Shown in pieces: positions 45,641 through 56,811 of a stretch of DNA of 64,000 bases. This DNA is from Sipunculus nudus. Its lineage: Eukaryota; Annelida; Sipuncula; Golfingiida; Sipunculidae. The DNA is taken from NCBI GenBank assembly GCA_026874595.1, contig CM049322.1, positions 43,896,840 through 43,960,839 on the forward strand. Reading direction: 5' to 3'. How positions within the stretch are numbered: the stretch's first letter is position 1; each line of letters opens with the position of its first letter. The position numbers were made by a program, and so were the translations under genes. A model generated the notes under the pieces. That model was not told the origin of the DNA, made no database searches, and worked only from the letters and a program-made list of their open reading frames with translations.

Positions 45641-47150
45641 TCTTTAGCTGAAGACTATATATTTATAACTAATTTAAAAGACGAAAATTATCATACAAAT
45701 ATGAATGCTAAAACCGCGAATATAACTTATTACAATTATGATATAAGCAAATTCACAATTGCATAGGCCTACTCAAGAGAAAAAAAGCAGAGCTAATAGA
45801 ATTAAGCATTTTGGGCAGAGGAAAAGTGGTGCAGCTTGAGAGTAATATTTTAGAATGTGAAAATATTGGCATTATTGAAAAATGCAACATTTAAAGCAGA
45901 AACATGAAGACTGCTATGAACTTATCACAGATTATATAATTGTTTGATCTAGAGTTCATTTGTATGAGCACGGGTGAGCGCAGTTTGAAATAGTTCGCAA
46001 TCGAATAATAAAAGAATGTCTCATATTCATGATTATCATATGGAAAGGATTTCAAAATCTGCAGATGAAACCTCAGAAGAATATGATAAATCTTTGGAAG
46101 GAATTGAAATTGACTCAAAAACGCACAGAATAAGGCCTTAAATTTTGGTAATTTCACAGCAACAGCGATACATGATTTTTTAAATGAAAGTACACTAAAT
46201 AATTGGATAAACGTAGACTGTAAGGTGTTTAGTAAAATTCTAGTTCCACGTTTGTCCATCCAGAAAAGAATGCATTGACCCAGGACACTATATTGAAAAT
46301 TCAATTCGCTTGATTAGAGATACGTTGAAATATTGTGATACAAAACAAAAAGAAGGAATTCTATTTTTAGTTGACTTTAAAGCAGCAATTGACTCATTAG
46401 AACATGTCTTCCTGTAAAGTGTTGAAAAAAAAAAAAAAAAAAAAAATAGTCGTTTGCCCAATGTCCAGTAACTGGATAAAATATTTGCATAAAAAGATGA
46501 AAAGCTGTGCTGTTAAAAATGTTTTTCCAACATTAAATAATTTTGTTGTCTAAGATTACTAAACAATGGGATTCGATATCCACATATTTGTTCATATTAG
46601 ATTTTCAGGTGTAAACACATGAAGTGTGCATAAATAAAAATATAAAAAAAGAGTGAATATTGGTATATATGAACTAAAATGACATGTTTGCAGATGATAA
46701 AACATTTCCTTTCAGGAATACATTTTTACATTTAATTAGCACGATATAATTTTATTTTTACAATTATATTCTTTGCATCTCTATTATATCAAATCTGAAG
46801 CGGCATGAATAGGGGCAAGTAAACATAGTGAAGCCGAACCAAGTTCATACATATTGGATACTATGGATAAATGTCAAGATAAGGAACAATGTAAAGTCTT
46901 GTCATCGGGCATGTGATGAAAACATTAGTATGAAACTCTGTATTGATATTGGCACAGTAACACTGAGAGATCCTGTACCAAAAAAAAAAAAAACAAAAAC
47001 AAATTTAACATTGTTTCATAGGGCAGGAATATTTCGAACAATTTACGGAGAAGAAATAGACGGAAGGATGTACTATGTTTACCTGCATCCTTCTATGCTG
47101 CTTCAGATTTATTAGATTATGTTATACTTAGCCAGCAGATTGAAAACGCA
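45641..47150 (+). mobile_element. Eroded LINE, reverse-transcriptase remnant
   Basis: Diagnostic pieces of a non-LTR reverse transcriptase can be read in order on the + strand. About 46194-46245: NNWINVDCKVFSKIL (family: NWRPI-LLNVDYKI-SK). About 46283-46415: PGHYIENSIRLIRDTLKY and GILFLVDFKAAIDSLEHVF (family: PGRFIGENIRLI and LLLIDFEKAFDS). About 46467-46520: WIKYLHKKMKSCAVKN. Then a catalytic-type FADDKTF at 46687-46707. The order and wording resemble L1/Tx1-like LINEs. The second FEKAFDS-type motif has DFKAAIDS, and the pieces lie in changing frames with stops and a poly-A insertion at about 46425-46446, so it is a dead copy. The endonuclease domain was not found. Confidence 0.6.
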
Positions 47151-48351
47151 GGGAATAATTTGGATTAAATGCCGAGTCTATGTGATTAAATATTGCATAG
47201 AATGGACTTCCAATGTCGTATTTTGAGAAAATTGGTTCAGTCCTTGAATATCATAGAATACCATAAAAATACCAGTTATTTATAAACCATCATGAAAGGT
47301 TGGTCTCGTGTCTCAAATAAACCAACAACAAATAACTAGGAACAATTACAACCTCTCTGGAACAATAAGTAGATCACAGTTTATGAAAAGTTAATCTTTG
47401 CATTTATGTGAAATAACGTCTGAAATTAAAAAAAGGGGGCAACGGAGGGGAAAATAAAGCTAAGATGGTATGCATTATTTTGAAAAAAAATCCATGTATA
47501 AGAACAGTAGTATTATAATATAATCACAACTCAAGTATTTTAATGTCAGACTTTGTAAGGAGATATAAGCAATATATAGAAAAAATAAGAATTTATAAGC
47601 AAAACGGAAATATAAGATATCCATACATTTTAGAAAATGGGACAAAATAGGGACAAAAATCGTAAAAGACAGTACCATTTGAACATTAGTACTGAAAGGC
47701 TGAAGAAGAATTATTTGTATTCTGTAGGGAACACCTCTATATATCTTTTCTTATATGAGTTCGTCCTTCCGTCCATCCCAGCCTGGGGTACGCCCGCAGT
47801 GAACAATTTGCAGCATCTGCCGTTGCTCATTACTTTCCCAAACTATCTTCTCACCATTTAGTCTTGGCGCCTTGCAATATTACGGAAATGGAAAAGATAA
47901 ATTCCTAAAAATGCTATTCCTTGATTTTTTTTGCATGTGTTTGTCATGATAAACCCTGTCCAGTCTGAAGTCAAAGATTTAGACAGGAGCAATGATCATC
48001 TATTCATGTAAATACAGATTAATTACGTGTAATGAGCAATGTTAGCAAAAGAGTATAGTCTTTGTTTGACCATATGTACACAGAAGAAGATATGCTATTA
48101 TAACACACTAGGCACACTCTGTGTCAATCGAAACAGAGCATATGCATGGTCCAATGCATATTTGGATTTATTACAATTACATTACTGCATTTTCAAGTAT
48201 GGCGCTAGGTATAGGTCATGGGATGTTTGGTTAATGCCTCAGAGATGGATGCACTGACAAGGTTGATAGAATGACAGGTTTAAACTCTCACATTAGAGTT
48301 CCCTTTGAATTCAGTTTTGCTTTTGCGGTCTTTGGTGTTAATGACATCTCT
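47151..48351. other. AT-rich, unassigned
   Basis: It may include more 3' LINE debris (short Lys-rich frames at 47637-47760), but nothing could be matched. No gene is supported. Confidence 0.4.
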
Positions 48352-48720
48352 TTTGTTATTATTTTTATTAATGTATATTTATATTGCGCACTTTCGACGT
48401 GATACTGCTCAAATGCGCATTACAGAATATAACATATTAAGTGGTAAAAAAGATATGTAAAATAACTTCACAGAAGTACACAAGATATGAATTATACTAC
48501 AAAAGCTAAAACAAGAATATAAAAAAAACAGAAATTGTGAGTAGACGTTTTTCTCTCTGAAAACGAAAGTTTAAAGTTTTGTTTTAAAAGTAGGGAGATT
48601 AGAACAGTTTCGAAGATCCCTTTAGGAAGATTGTTCAATGATATTGGCTCAGCTATGGAGAAGGCACGGTGGGAACATGTTACCAGTCGATTTGAAGGCA
48701 ACAGGAGTTAGAAGGCGTCA
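48352..48720 (-). mobile_element. 3' end of a CR1/L2/Jockey-type LINE
   Basis: On the reverse strand the frame 48701-48492 reads HRAFSIAEPISLNNLPKGIF...FKLSF, corresponding to the C-terminal tail common in such LINEs (RAFS-AAP-LWN-LP...FK--LK--LF). It is followed by the typical 3' tail TGTAATGCGCATTTGAGCAG, ...GAAAGTGCGCAATATAAATA and an AATAATA microsatellite. The Trp of the usual LWNSLP motif is absent (SLNNLP), and only about 370 bp remain: a 5'-truncated, old copy. Confidence 0.65.
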
Positions 48721-48774
48721 GCCGACCGTAAGGTACGAGCAGGCTGGGATTAATGAATGAGATCAATAAGGTGT

Positions 48775-49330
48775 CCAGGAGACATGTCGTGTAGAGACGA
48801 GGTGGAGAAAGAATTCTCTGTAAACATGGTAGCTGTTTACTGACTAAATACAATATGACATACGGCCTAACCCCTTCTTCTGGCGAGACTTGAGTGCCGG
48901 TGATAGGCCAGGCCGTAAAAAATATTCGTTCTTGCATTTATTTCTTTATCCTCGACTCTACATATAGACTTACAAGTGACTAGATTTCTGTAATTGTATG
49001 AGTAGGTTTAACGAATTTCTACGTTCAAAATAACAAAGCGTTTTCTACAAATTTTAATTTATTGCTTCAAAAGGGTATATACCAAAAGTGCACACTAAAT
49101 AATCCAGTCTGGAGAAAGTAAAGTCGGAGTCGTGGCCGAGCATTTAAGTCTCTTGACAGATGTTTTCATTCATCCACATTTTCCGATCACAATGCCGCGA
49201 TATACATAATATCAAGCGTTTGCTTAATTTTAACTGTACAAGAGGTTTATTAAAAAAACTATATGAGTTTTCTAGCTTGCCAAAACAGTGAGAACACAAC
49301 CATAAAGCACTTTGGTTTATTTAAGTGTTT
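48775..49330. repeat. Segment copy C
   Basis: Collinear with A, B and D from GTAGCTGTTTACTGACTAAA and GGCCTAACCCCTTCTTCTGG onward, and with D alone further on (AGTGCACACTAAATAATCC, GTCGGAGTCGTGG, CATCCACATTTTCCGATCA). The 5' third is missing where the LINE tail lies. Confidence 0.6.
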
Positions 49331-49919
49331 AGAAGACTATGTCAATATCAATCACAGCAGAAATGACAACACCCAACCGTGAGTACTATGGCCAACTTGA
49401 GCGGTGTTGGCGTAAGTTAGTTGGATTGACGATCACACAAGTGAAATCACAGCAAATCAACGTTGACTAAATACATGTTGGTTAAATAGGTTTAAGAGGT
49501 TCAGACGCTTATTTATTCCAGGACATAGGTGTTAAATATGTACTAAAATTGTCAAAAACAAAGATTTCGTGAAAAGCTTAAATGTTAAAAGAATTGCATC
49601 TGACACCAAATTTTTTCTTTACTAAACATTATATGATCATATTTCCTACTTGTATTGTTAGGTAATTCTAAAATATATATCTACCGTGAAAACTTATGCT
49701 TTTCCCTTCAGTATATAAACGTATGTTTACTGAAGGAGGACGAAGGCACATTTATTCCTTGTAATCACTGTTGATTTCATTTCCATTTGATGTATACATA
49801 TGAATTTAAAAAAAGTAAATTCTGCAACTTCAAAAAGTAAAACTTAAAAATCGGGCCAGTTACTGAAGCTTCTCGGAGGCAATATCATATTGCGTTGTCA
49901 AGTTCAGCGACTCAAATTC

Positions 49920-51560
49920 ACCAGTTTAAAGCTCGCAATTGCTTGATTTGGGGTCAGACTAATAACCGAAAAGGACCGAAAGTCACCAAAAAGCACCGAA
50001 AAGGACCGAAAAGCACAAAGATTATCACTTACTTATACTTTTAAGTGGCCTTAAATAGAACGTTTGGTTGAATGTGGTACAAATCAGCTTGAAAAACTGT
50101 GTAAACTGAGATTGTCAACATAACCCAAATACTGACAACTGTGATCGGGCTCGTGGTGAATTTGGAATGTAAAATGTCCACCAGGTGTCATCAGTGCATA
50201 CCAGTCCTGCACTGGATTTTGCCGGTGACAGTTGATAATGGTGGTGACTGTTGGCAAATGTTTTTTGACAATTACGTAAATATTTGTACCAAATTCGACA
50301 AAATATCTAACTTAAGACCATTAAGAAATAGAAATAGGTGAGAATTTTGTAGCATTTTAGGTGCTTTTTGGTCCTTTTCGGTGCTTTTTGGTCCTTTCGG
50401 TTATTAGTCTGACCGCTTGATTTGTATATTTGAGCATAACGCAGCAGGTGGTGTGCGCAACGTAAATGTGTGCGCCCGTGATCAGGCCCGGTGGGAACTT
50501 ATTTCTGCTTGTGTACCAGAAATAAGCAACATGCTATAGAACTATTGGCAATATGATTCTATTTTAAGGAGAAGGCAACACTATAAATCATGTGTGTATA
50601 GGGCAAAGGAATAAACAAACACATAAAAGGGAGTGGCGTTTGCAGATTTAGTATCGAAAGGCAAAAGAAAGGGATATATTCCGGGAAATATGATGGAATG
50701 AGAGCTCCAGCTTTAACATTTCTCCCCCCTGCATCTTATTACATCATTTATATATCATATAATTCAACATATCGCCATTTATAACAGTGATTTAGTCGAT
50801 TATTTACCAGAGAGTCCATGCCATTCGAGTCAAGACTATTTGATTCCAATTCCTGAGGTTAAGTTCATGTCCTTATTTCTGCTTTGCACAGGGGTAAGCA
50901 AACGGGTTTAGAAAAAAAAAAAAAAAAAAACTTTAAGCAGAAATCATAATATATTGAAGAGAAAAAAAAAACTATTTCATGTGTAAATGACACACCTGGT
51001 AGGTGAATAGGTCCCTCGCGCTGTCATTGGTTTTTATTAATTTCTTAAGTTATGTCAGACTAAGTCAAGAAAGAGACTCCTCTCTTAAAATAGTAGTTGT
51101 TTACTATTGTTTTACTATTGGATTTGAATGCGAGGGAGAGACGACATGGTAAACAAATATATTCTTGCATTTAGTTCTATATTCTCCGATATATGACCAC
51201 ATGGGAAACATGGGAAACAGCACCTCAGCTGTGCTTAGAGACTTAAAGAGTTCTGCTACTGCAACTGTTCAAATTAACAAAACATGTCAAGCAAAACCTA
51301 CCCATTTTAATTGATTGTTTCAAAAGAGTGATCGTGAATACATAATTTACCTAATATTCTATAAACGCACCCAGAGAGTAATACAAAGTCACGGGGACAA
51401 AAAGTGTACACAATAAAAACCAATCTAGAGAACTAAAATGTCCGAGTCGTAGACGTGTGTTTTAAGTTTTGACATATGTGCCTAAAATGTTTGCACTCAT
51501 CTACATTTTCTGGTCAGAATACTGCTATATCAATATTTAAGCGTATGCTTTAAACGTGAG
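49920..51560. repeat. Segment copy D, interrupted by a miniature element
   Basis: Starts TTTAAAGCTCGCAATTGCTT and resumes after the 464-bp insertion with GATTTGTATATTTGAGCATA and CGCAGCAGGTGGTGTGCGC. It shares CTATAGAACTATTGGCAATA, AAGTCAAGAAAGAGACTCCT and TCTACATTTTCTGGTCAGAA with the other copies. Confidence 0.65.
49951..50414. mobile_element. 464-bp miniature element with 10-bp target duplication
   Basis: Left end GGTCAGACTAATAACCGAAA, right end (reverse complement) GGTCAGACTAATAACCGAAA; both continue as runs of (A)AGGACCGAAAAGCACC-type words. GCTTGATTTG abuts both sides (49941-49950, 50415-50424). Inverted ends with a 10-bp duplication point to a Mutator-like MITE. The 66-codon frame inside is not supported. 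Confidence 0.85.
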
Positions 51561-51708
51561 CGTTTATCATTTGTAAAGTTTAATTAAATTCAACACGAAA
51601 AAACTATACCCATTTTGTTGTATTGATACCTCTTAAGAACACATTTGAAGCAGCAAAAATTTCAGACTAATGTGTCTATATGTAGGTATATATGTGTGTG
51701 AAAGCATC

Positions 51709-52247
51709 AGGACAGTTATCCCTTGGATAATTACCCCTGACAACTCCCCCCCCCCCCCCCCGGAAAAAATAGCCCGGACGATTACCCGCAGATAATTATT
51801 CTAGAAAAAAAACTATCCCAAGGTCATTAACCAATCGGTTAATAATGCCAAATACCATTCCGTACTCCCCTGCCCCGCAACCTCCATCCGGAGACAAACA
51901 TTTATCATCAAGGTGTAAAATATAAATTTTAAAGTATCCATTTTAAAACGTCAAGTACCATCAAATATATATTTACAGTTTCGGTAGTGCATGAAGTGCC
52001 AAATTGTGAAATACAAAACACTCAAGAGCTCAAAGCATGGAGGCATTCCGTTCTGCATGGCTGTCTCATGGACATTTAAAGTAATGGATTGTTATCATTG
52101 TTTAAGATATGTTTCCTGTTCGTATGTGATCTATGTTGGTTATCCGATGTTAAAATCAGAATAAATGAAACCCTGAAAGCAACCCTGCCAGTATGTATAA
52201 ATATGTATAAAGATGCTCATCATACTTTTCATAACCTCATATCATAC

Positions 52248-52290
<43 letters not shown>

Positions 52291-52470
52291 GGTACTTAAT
52301 TTTGTATGATTTATACTTTAGAAATGTATATAATGACATTACTGTCTCAGGTGGAAAAGACCGGGGGATGGTTGTCCGGGGGTAATTTGTCTCGGGGTAA
52401 TTGTCTGAGGTTTTAATTGTTCGGGGGGGGGGGGTGAATTGTACGGGGGTCGTTGTCATTTTTTTCCTAA
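51709..52470. mobile_element. Element with modular inverted ends built of GGACAATTACCCC words
   Basis: The left end carries GACAGTTATCCC, GGATAATTACCCC, a C-run, and GGACGATTACCCGC. The right end carries the inverted series GGGGGATGGTTGTCC, GGGGGTAATTTGTC, GGGGTAATTGTC, GTTTTAATTGTTC, a G-run and GGGGGTCGTTGTC. The ends are thus arrays of a short motif in opposite orientation. The interior includes a TA tract (52249-52288). No transposase; target duplication not resolved. Confidence 0.6.
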
Positions 52471-53528
52471 TAGGATGAGGGTTATAGCATGACCAGACAG
52501 AGTATAGTTTTGTTGGACTAATTATTAGGTAGTAGTGAGGACCAGTCAATAAACAAGCCCCGTTTATAATCCCGAAACATTTACTCACCGAATATACCTG
52601 AGGTTATCGGCTCGTAATCTGGATGCGGTATTCATTCAAACATTAACAACGTTGTGGCATCATTCTCCCAAAATGCATGGCAAAACTATTACAGTAATTT
52701 GCGTAAAAACTTAGTCCAAACAACAACTAATACTGTAAAGATACAGTAGAAGATCTGTACTTTCCATCATACATTGCTGTATTCCCTCAATGCATTATTA
52801 TTAACAGTAATATACCGCAATACATAGTTACAGAAATTTACTGTTAAAACGTACAGTAAGATACTGCTCATATTGAGAAATATTTTAAGTGAATTTTTAA
52901 TTTTAGACATACTCAGAAGAAGCCATTGTCGAAAAATAACATCATTATATAAGTATGAAAAAGCAGGGATCTTATTGCCAAGTAATTGCCTCCACTCATT
53001 GCATACATCAAACTCATATTTCAATAAATTTAACACTTTCTGTTCATGTGTTGCTCCCATTTGTTCACATTTGTTGTTCAATGAATCTCTAGCAACTTAT
53101 CGTTACAGAAAATAAACAATTTGCTCTCTTTTTGACCTTTATCAAAGTACACAGTTCTATGTAGCTAAACAATTAACCGGCAGTTCTGCTTTAAAATATT
53201 ATAAAAAACCCAAGGCAAACGGTAACTGCCATTTCTGCAGAGAAATTTTTGCAGAGAGTGCAAAACATAAACTTCAGTATCTCAAGGAATAATAAGAGTG
53301 GAACCACGAAACTTTCCCCGAGCACAAAACAATTAGGTTCTTTGGATTATGGCAAAATAAAAACGTTAACTTAGTAAAAAAAGTATTGCATTGTACGACA
53401 GAACAATGCTTAACCTACAATTTACACTTAAATTATTACTTTTATTTGTATTATTAGTACTGTAAGTAGAAATATTCGACAACTGTATTTCGATCTTACA
53501 CTAACACAAATTCTTTGTTTAAGAATTC
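52471..53528. other. Presumed upstream region of the glycosyltransferase gene
   Basis: No repeat border or exon was recognised. A promoter cannot be placed confidently; several TATAAA-like strings occur as expected in AT-rich DNA. Confidence 0.4.
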
Positions 53529-54962
53529 ATGAGGATTCGAGGAAGAATACGTGCCATACGTTTTTGGTACTTTGTCGTCGCCTGTGGCCTCATCTTTGTT
53601 ACCATGACTACCATTGTATTAAGAAGAATAAGGACTGATAAGTCAATCGATTCACAAATCCACATGTCAGTGAATTCCAAAACCATGTTTCCAGAGTGGT
53701 CGAAGAAAACAAACCTGACTTTAGTCGAAATAGCCTCCCATATAGCGACCAAGGTCGACGCTTCAAACGCCAGCAGTGTTACCGTAGTAATTGTTGATGA
53801 TGCATACATAGAAATGTTTCTCAATTTTGCTGAGTCACTTAAAGCAAATGGTGTCAGCAATCTACTTCCGGTGGCCCTCTCGGAACTAACCCAGAGGACG
53901 CTGTCTGCCGAAGGCTACCCAAGCTATTTGGAAAGCTCACTGATACACATTGCGAAATCAGAGAATGGTTTCCAGAGTCCTGGCTTTCTAAAGAAAGGAG
54001 CTATGAAGTTCGTCATAGTTGAATCGGTAATGAAGTTGGGGTATTCTGTGTTATTGTGTGACCTGGATGTATTCTTCAGGCAAAACCCATTTCCTTATTT
54101 CAACTGCAAGGATTGTGATCTTGAGATTGAGCAAGACAGGCCAGATAATACAAAGAAAGTTTGTGTCGGAATAGTTTTTTTCAGGCCGACGAAAAAGTGT
54201 CTCAATTTCTTAAAAACCTTTAATGACAGAATGGCAAGGGACGCAACACTGTGGGATCAAGCTGAATTCACAAAAATACTACACCATTTGGCCAATAATG
54301 GTACCCTCAAATTTCATCTGCTTCCATTCCAGCAGTTCATTTCGGGGTTCCAGTTACACTGGAAAATTATAGATCCTTACGCCTTCAACAAAACCTCAGT
54401 GGTGGCATTCCACAACAATTGGAGTTACAGCATCAGGATAAAAAGGATACGAGCTAAAGAAACCGGGCATTGGATCATAGACACAGATGGGTATTACACA
54501 AACACCACAAACACGTACCTTACTTATGAAAACCGACGACCAGAATACGTATACATGGAAATAAAAGCTTTATATACGGCATTGAAAATCGCTACCCATC
54601 TAAAACGTATTTTGATCCTACCGAAGTTCCACTGTCCCGGGGCGCCGAAGAAAATGTGCACTTTGGATAAAGTGTTAAATATCGATAAATTCGATGCAAA
54701 CTGGGAACATCACTACCGAGAGCATATGTTTCTAACACATCCCAAAGTACCGCAAGATGTGAAAGATTCGCAGAGCCCACTGTTAATTATTAAAACAAAG
54801 ACTCCACCGATCAGTTCCACTTTTGATAAGCACGGTATAGAATTTACACCAAAAGATCAGTTACAAGGGCCCACTCTAGACGAAATTAAACAGTTGGTTT
54901 CAGAATTTGAATCATTTAAGATTATACGCTTCCATTCAATGTATTTTAGCTTGAAATCATGA
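53529..54962 (+). CDS. Type II membrane glycosyltransferase, GT77 / Nucleotid_trans family
   Basis: A single-exon 477-residue protein. A short basic cytoplasmic tail (MRIRGRIRAIR) precedes one signal-anchor segment at residues 12-31 (FWYFVVACGLIFVTMTTIVL), then a lumenal domain, the layout of a Golgi transferase. The catalytic core, about residues 80-330, matches nucleotide-diphospho-sugar transferases of the GT77 type: TVVIVDDAY at the first strand, LKKGAMKFVIVESVMKLGYS, and the DxD metal/sugar-nucleotide motif DLD at 178-180 in LLCDLDVFFRQNPFPYF, then GIVFFRPT and WDQAEF. A C-terminal module near 358-375 (KRILILPKFHCPG) recalls plant arabinosyltransferases of the XEG113/RRA group. About six N-glycosylation sequons (NLT, NAS, NGT, NKT, NWS, NTT) fit a lumenal location. 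Donor and acceptor sugars cannot be deduced. The start is the only ATG that includes the anchor. The reading frame looks intact. Confidence 0.88.
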   Translation: MRIRGRIRAIRFWYFVVACGLIFVTMTTIVLRRIRTDKSIDSQIHMSVNSKTMFPEWSKKTNLTLVEIASHIATKVDASNASSVTVVIVDDAYIEMFLNFAESLKANGVSNLLPVALSELTQRTLSAEGYPSYLESSLIHIAKSENGFQSPGFLKKGAMKFVIVESVMKLGYSVLLCDLDVFFRQNPFPYFNCKDCDLEIEQDRPDNTKKVCVGIVFFRPTKKCLNFLKTFNDRMARDATLWDQAEFTKILHHLANNGTLKFHLLPFQQFISGFQLHWKIIDPYAFNKTSVVAFHNNWSYSIRIKRIRAKETGHWIIDTDGYYTNTTNTYLTYENRRPEYVYMEIKALYTALKIATHLKRILILPKFHCPGAPKKMCTLDKVLNIDKFDANWEHHYREHMFLTHPKVPQDVKDSQSPLLIIKTKTPPISSTFDKHGIEFTPKDQLQGPTLDEIKQLVSEFESFKIIRFHSMYFSLKS

Positions 54963-56392
54963 CGTTCTGAAAATAAAGGTGCCCTGTTTGACAGGTTACA
55001 CATGTCAAAACATTGGATAAGATGTCTGTCGCACTTTTTGTTGTTGTTATCGGAGGGTCTCGTTGTGACTCGAAATTGGGGCGTTAATGTAACATTAATG
55101 TTGGTTAGGTAAAAAAGATTCAGACAGTGTGATATAGCTAATGCGGAGACTTATGTGTATTATAATGTATCATTAAACCCCATGATTTTTTATTTAAAAT
55201 ATATACAAACTTGTTAATCATACAGTGCTAAAAAAACAGGTAACAAATGTTTTGTTATCTAGGAATGTTTGCGTCAAGGTGTCATAACCTTACAAAGGCC
55301 TGTCGTTAATTATATGAGTGTTATATAGATTCCTAAGATCTCACTTGTCAATAAAGATTTAGGATTGGTTCATTTAAAACTTTTAGCATAGGGCTAAATG
55401 TTTTGAAATTGTGAATTGACTGTTGAAACAGGATGAACGCTCCTTGATTGACTGAGCATGTATATTTTACCAGGTGATGGTTACAAGAATGTGCATATTT
55501 CACAGCTAGGCAGAGACTCTTAATCGTGTATTAAATTGCTGTGAGACTAATAGGTTGCTATGTATGAATCAGTTTCTCACTATATAAACTTTGTCAGGAA
55601 TGAGTCTGTTGGTTTGAGAATATTATGATATATGACGCATTAATATTGTACACACATTCATTGTATATATGTTTGTATTGTTTTTGTAAGTTTTCCCTTT
55701 TTTTTCAATAATCATGAACAAACTTATACAAAAATATGGTTTAATTTCCTGTCTTGTCATGGAGATTCAGGCGGATTTACAGTAATTATAAATATAAATT
55801 TATAGCTCCTTAAAAAAAGAAACAAATATATGTTTAAACCTCACTTGGGAGAAAATCTCGGAAATGCGACCACTTTATCTCGGTCCCGCTGGTGGTCGTA
55901 ATTCCGATCTTTTACTGTATGTGTAATTGATTTTTCCTGTAATTGTCGCTTTGGTCTATTTCCATGTCTGAGTACGTCTTACTGTATATTTGTTTTTGTT
56001 TCTTTCCATAAGTAGATCCTCCATTTATATATTTCAATGTAATATATGCTTTGCCGTAATAAAGAAAAATACAATTAAATATATTTAAACATTACAGAAA
56101 ATAAAAGGTTTGTCTAAGGAAAAAGTTTTGCCTGTTCTATTTTTATTGATTGTATGATTATTGTATTGGAGTTTTTTTTATACTTTGAAACATATGTGTA
56201 ACACTTTCTATCAAATTTTTAATAATATGTTTGCAGTCTCTTTTCGTGAATGTAACTGTTATGACATCCACGATATTCGTATGGACCGCTTGATAATTTT
56301 TAATGTCTGGTTATATATATATTGTACGCAATGCTACAAGAGGCATTGTCAGGACCACTCTAGTCGGCTTAACTATATCTGGTGTTAGTCAC
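54963..56392. other. 3' flank of the glycosyltransferase gene with possible poly(A) signals
   Basis: AATAAA occurs 10 bases after the stop (54972), again near 55350 and near 56059; the later ones are more plausible for a normal 3' UTR. The remainder is AT-rich without frames or repeat borders. Confidence 0.4.
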
Positions 56393-56811
56393 TAGTTGGT
56401 TTTAAAGTCATAATCAAAGATTGAAAAATAAAATCGACCGATGATCGATATTTAATCGAGTATTTTATATACTATCTCTATTACTTTGAATAGAGTATAT
56501 AAAACACCACTATCTAAAATATTGGCCCCAGTTAAGAGTGTTACATGTACATCAGAATACATAATAAAAACCAACAACACCCCCCCCCCACATCTAAGGC
56601 CGACATGATCTCGGATGATAATTGGCTGCGATTATAGGTTCCGTTTTGATGTTGTTCGTTTAATTTGTGTTCGCATATATCTTTGACAGGATTTCATTTA
56701 TTGCACGTGCATACATAACTTTTTTTATCGATCGATGAAAATGCAATCGATTAAATCGATTTTGAAAAAAAAAACAATTACCGATTTAAACAAATAATCG
56801 GCACACCACTA
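56393..56811. mobile_element. Old hAT-type miniature element, 419 bp
   Basis: The right end TCGGCACACCACTA (reverse complement TAGTGGTGTGCCGA) is a familiar hAT terminus; the left end TAGTTGGTTTTAAAGT is a worn match. The flanks TTAGTCAC and GTAGTCAT agree at six of eight bases, an aged 8-bp duplication. Inverted ATCGATCGAT/AATCGA words lie inside at about 56438-56455 and 56727-56760. Confidence 0.5.
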
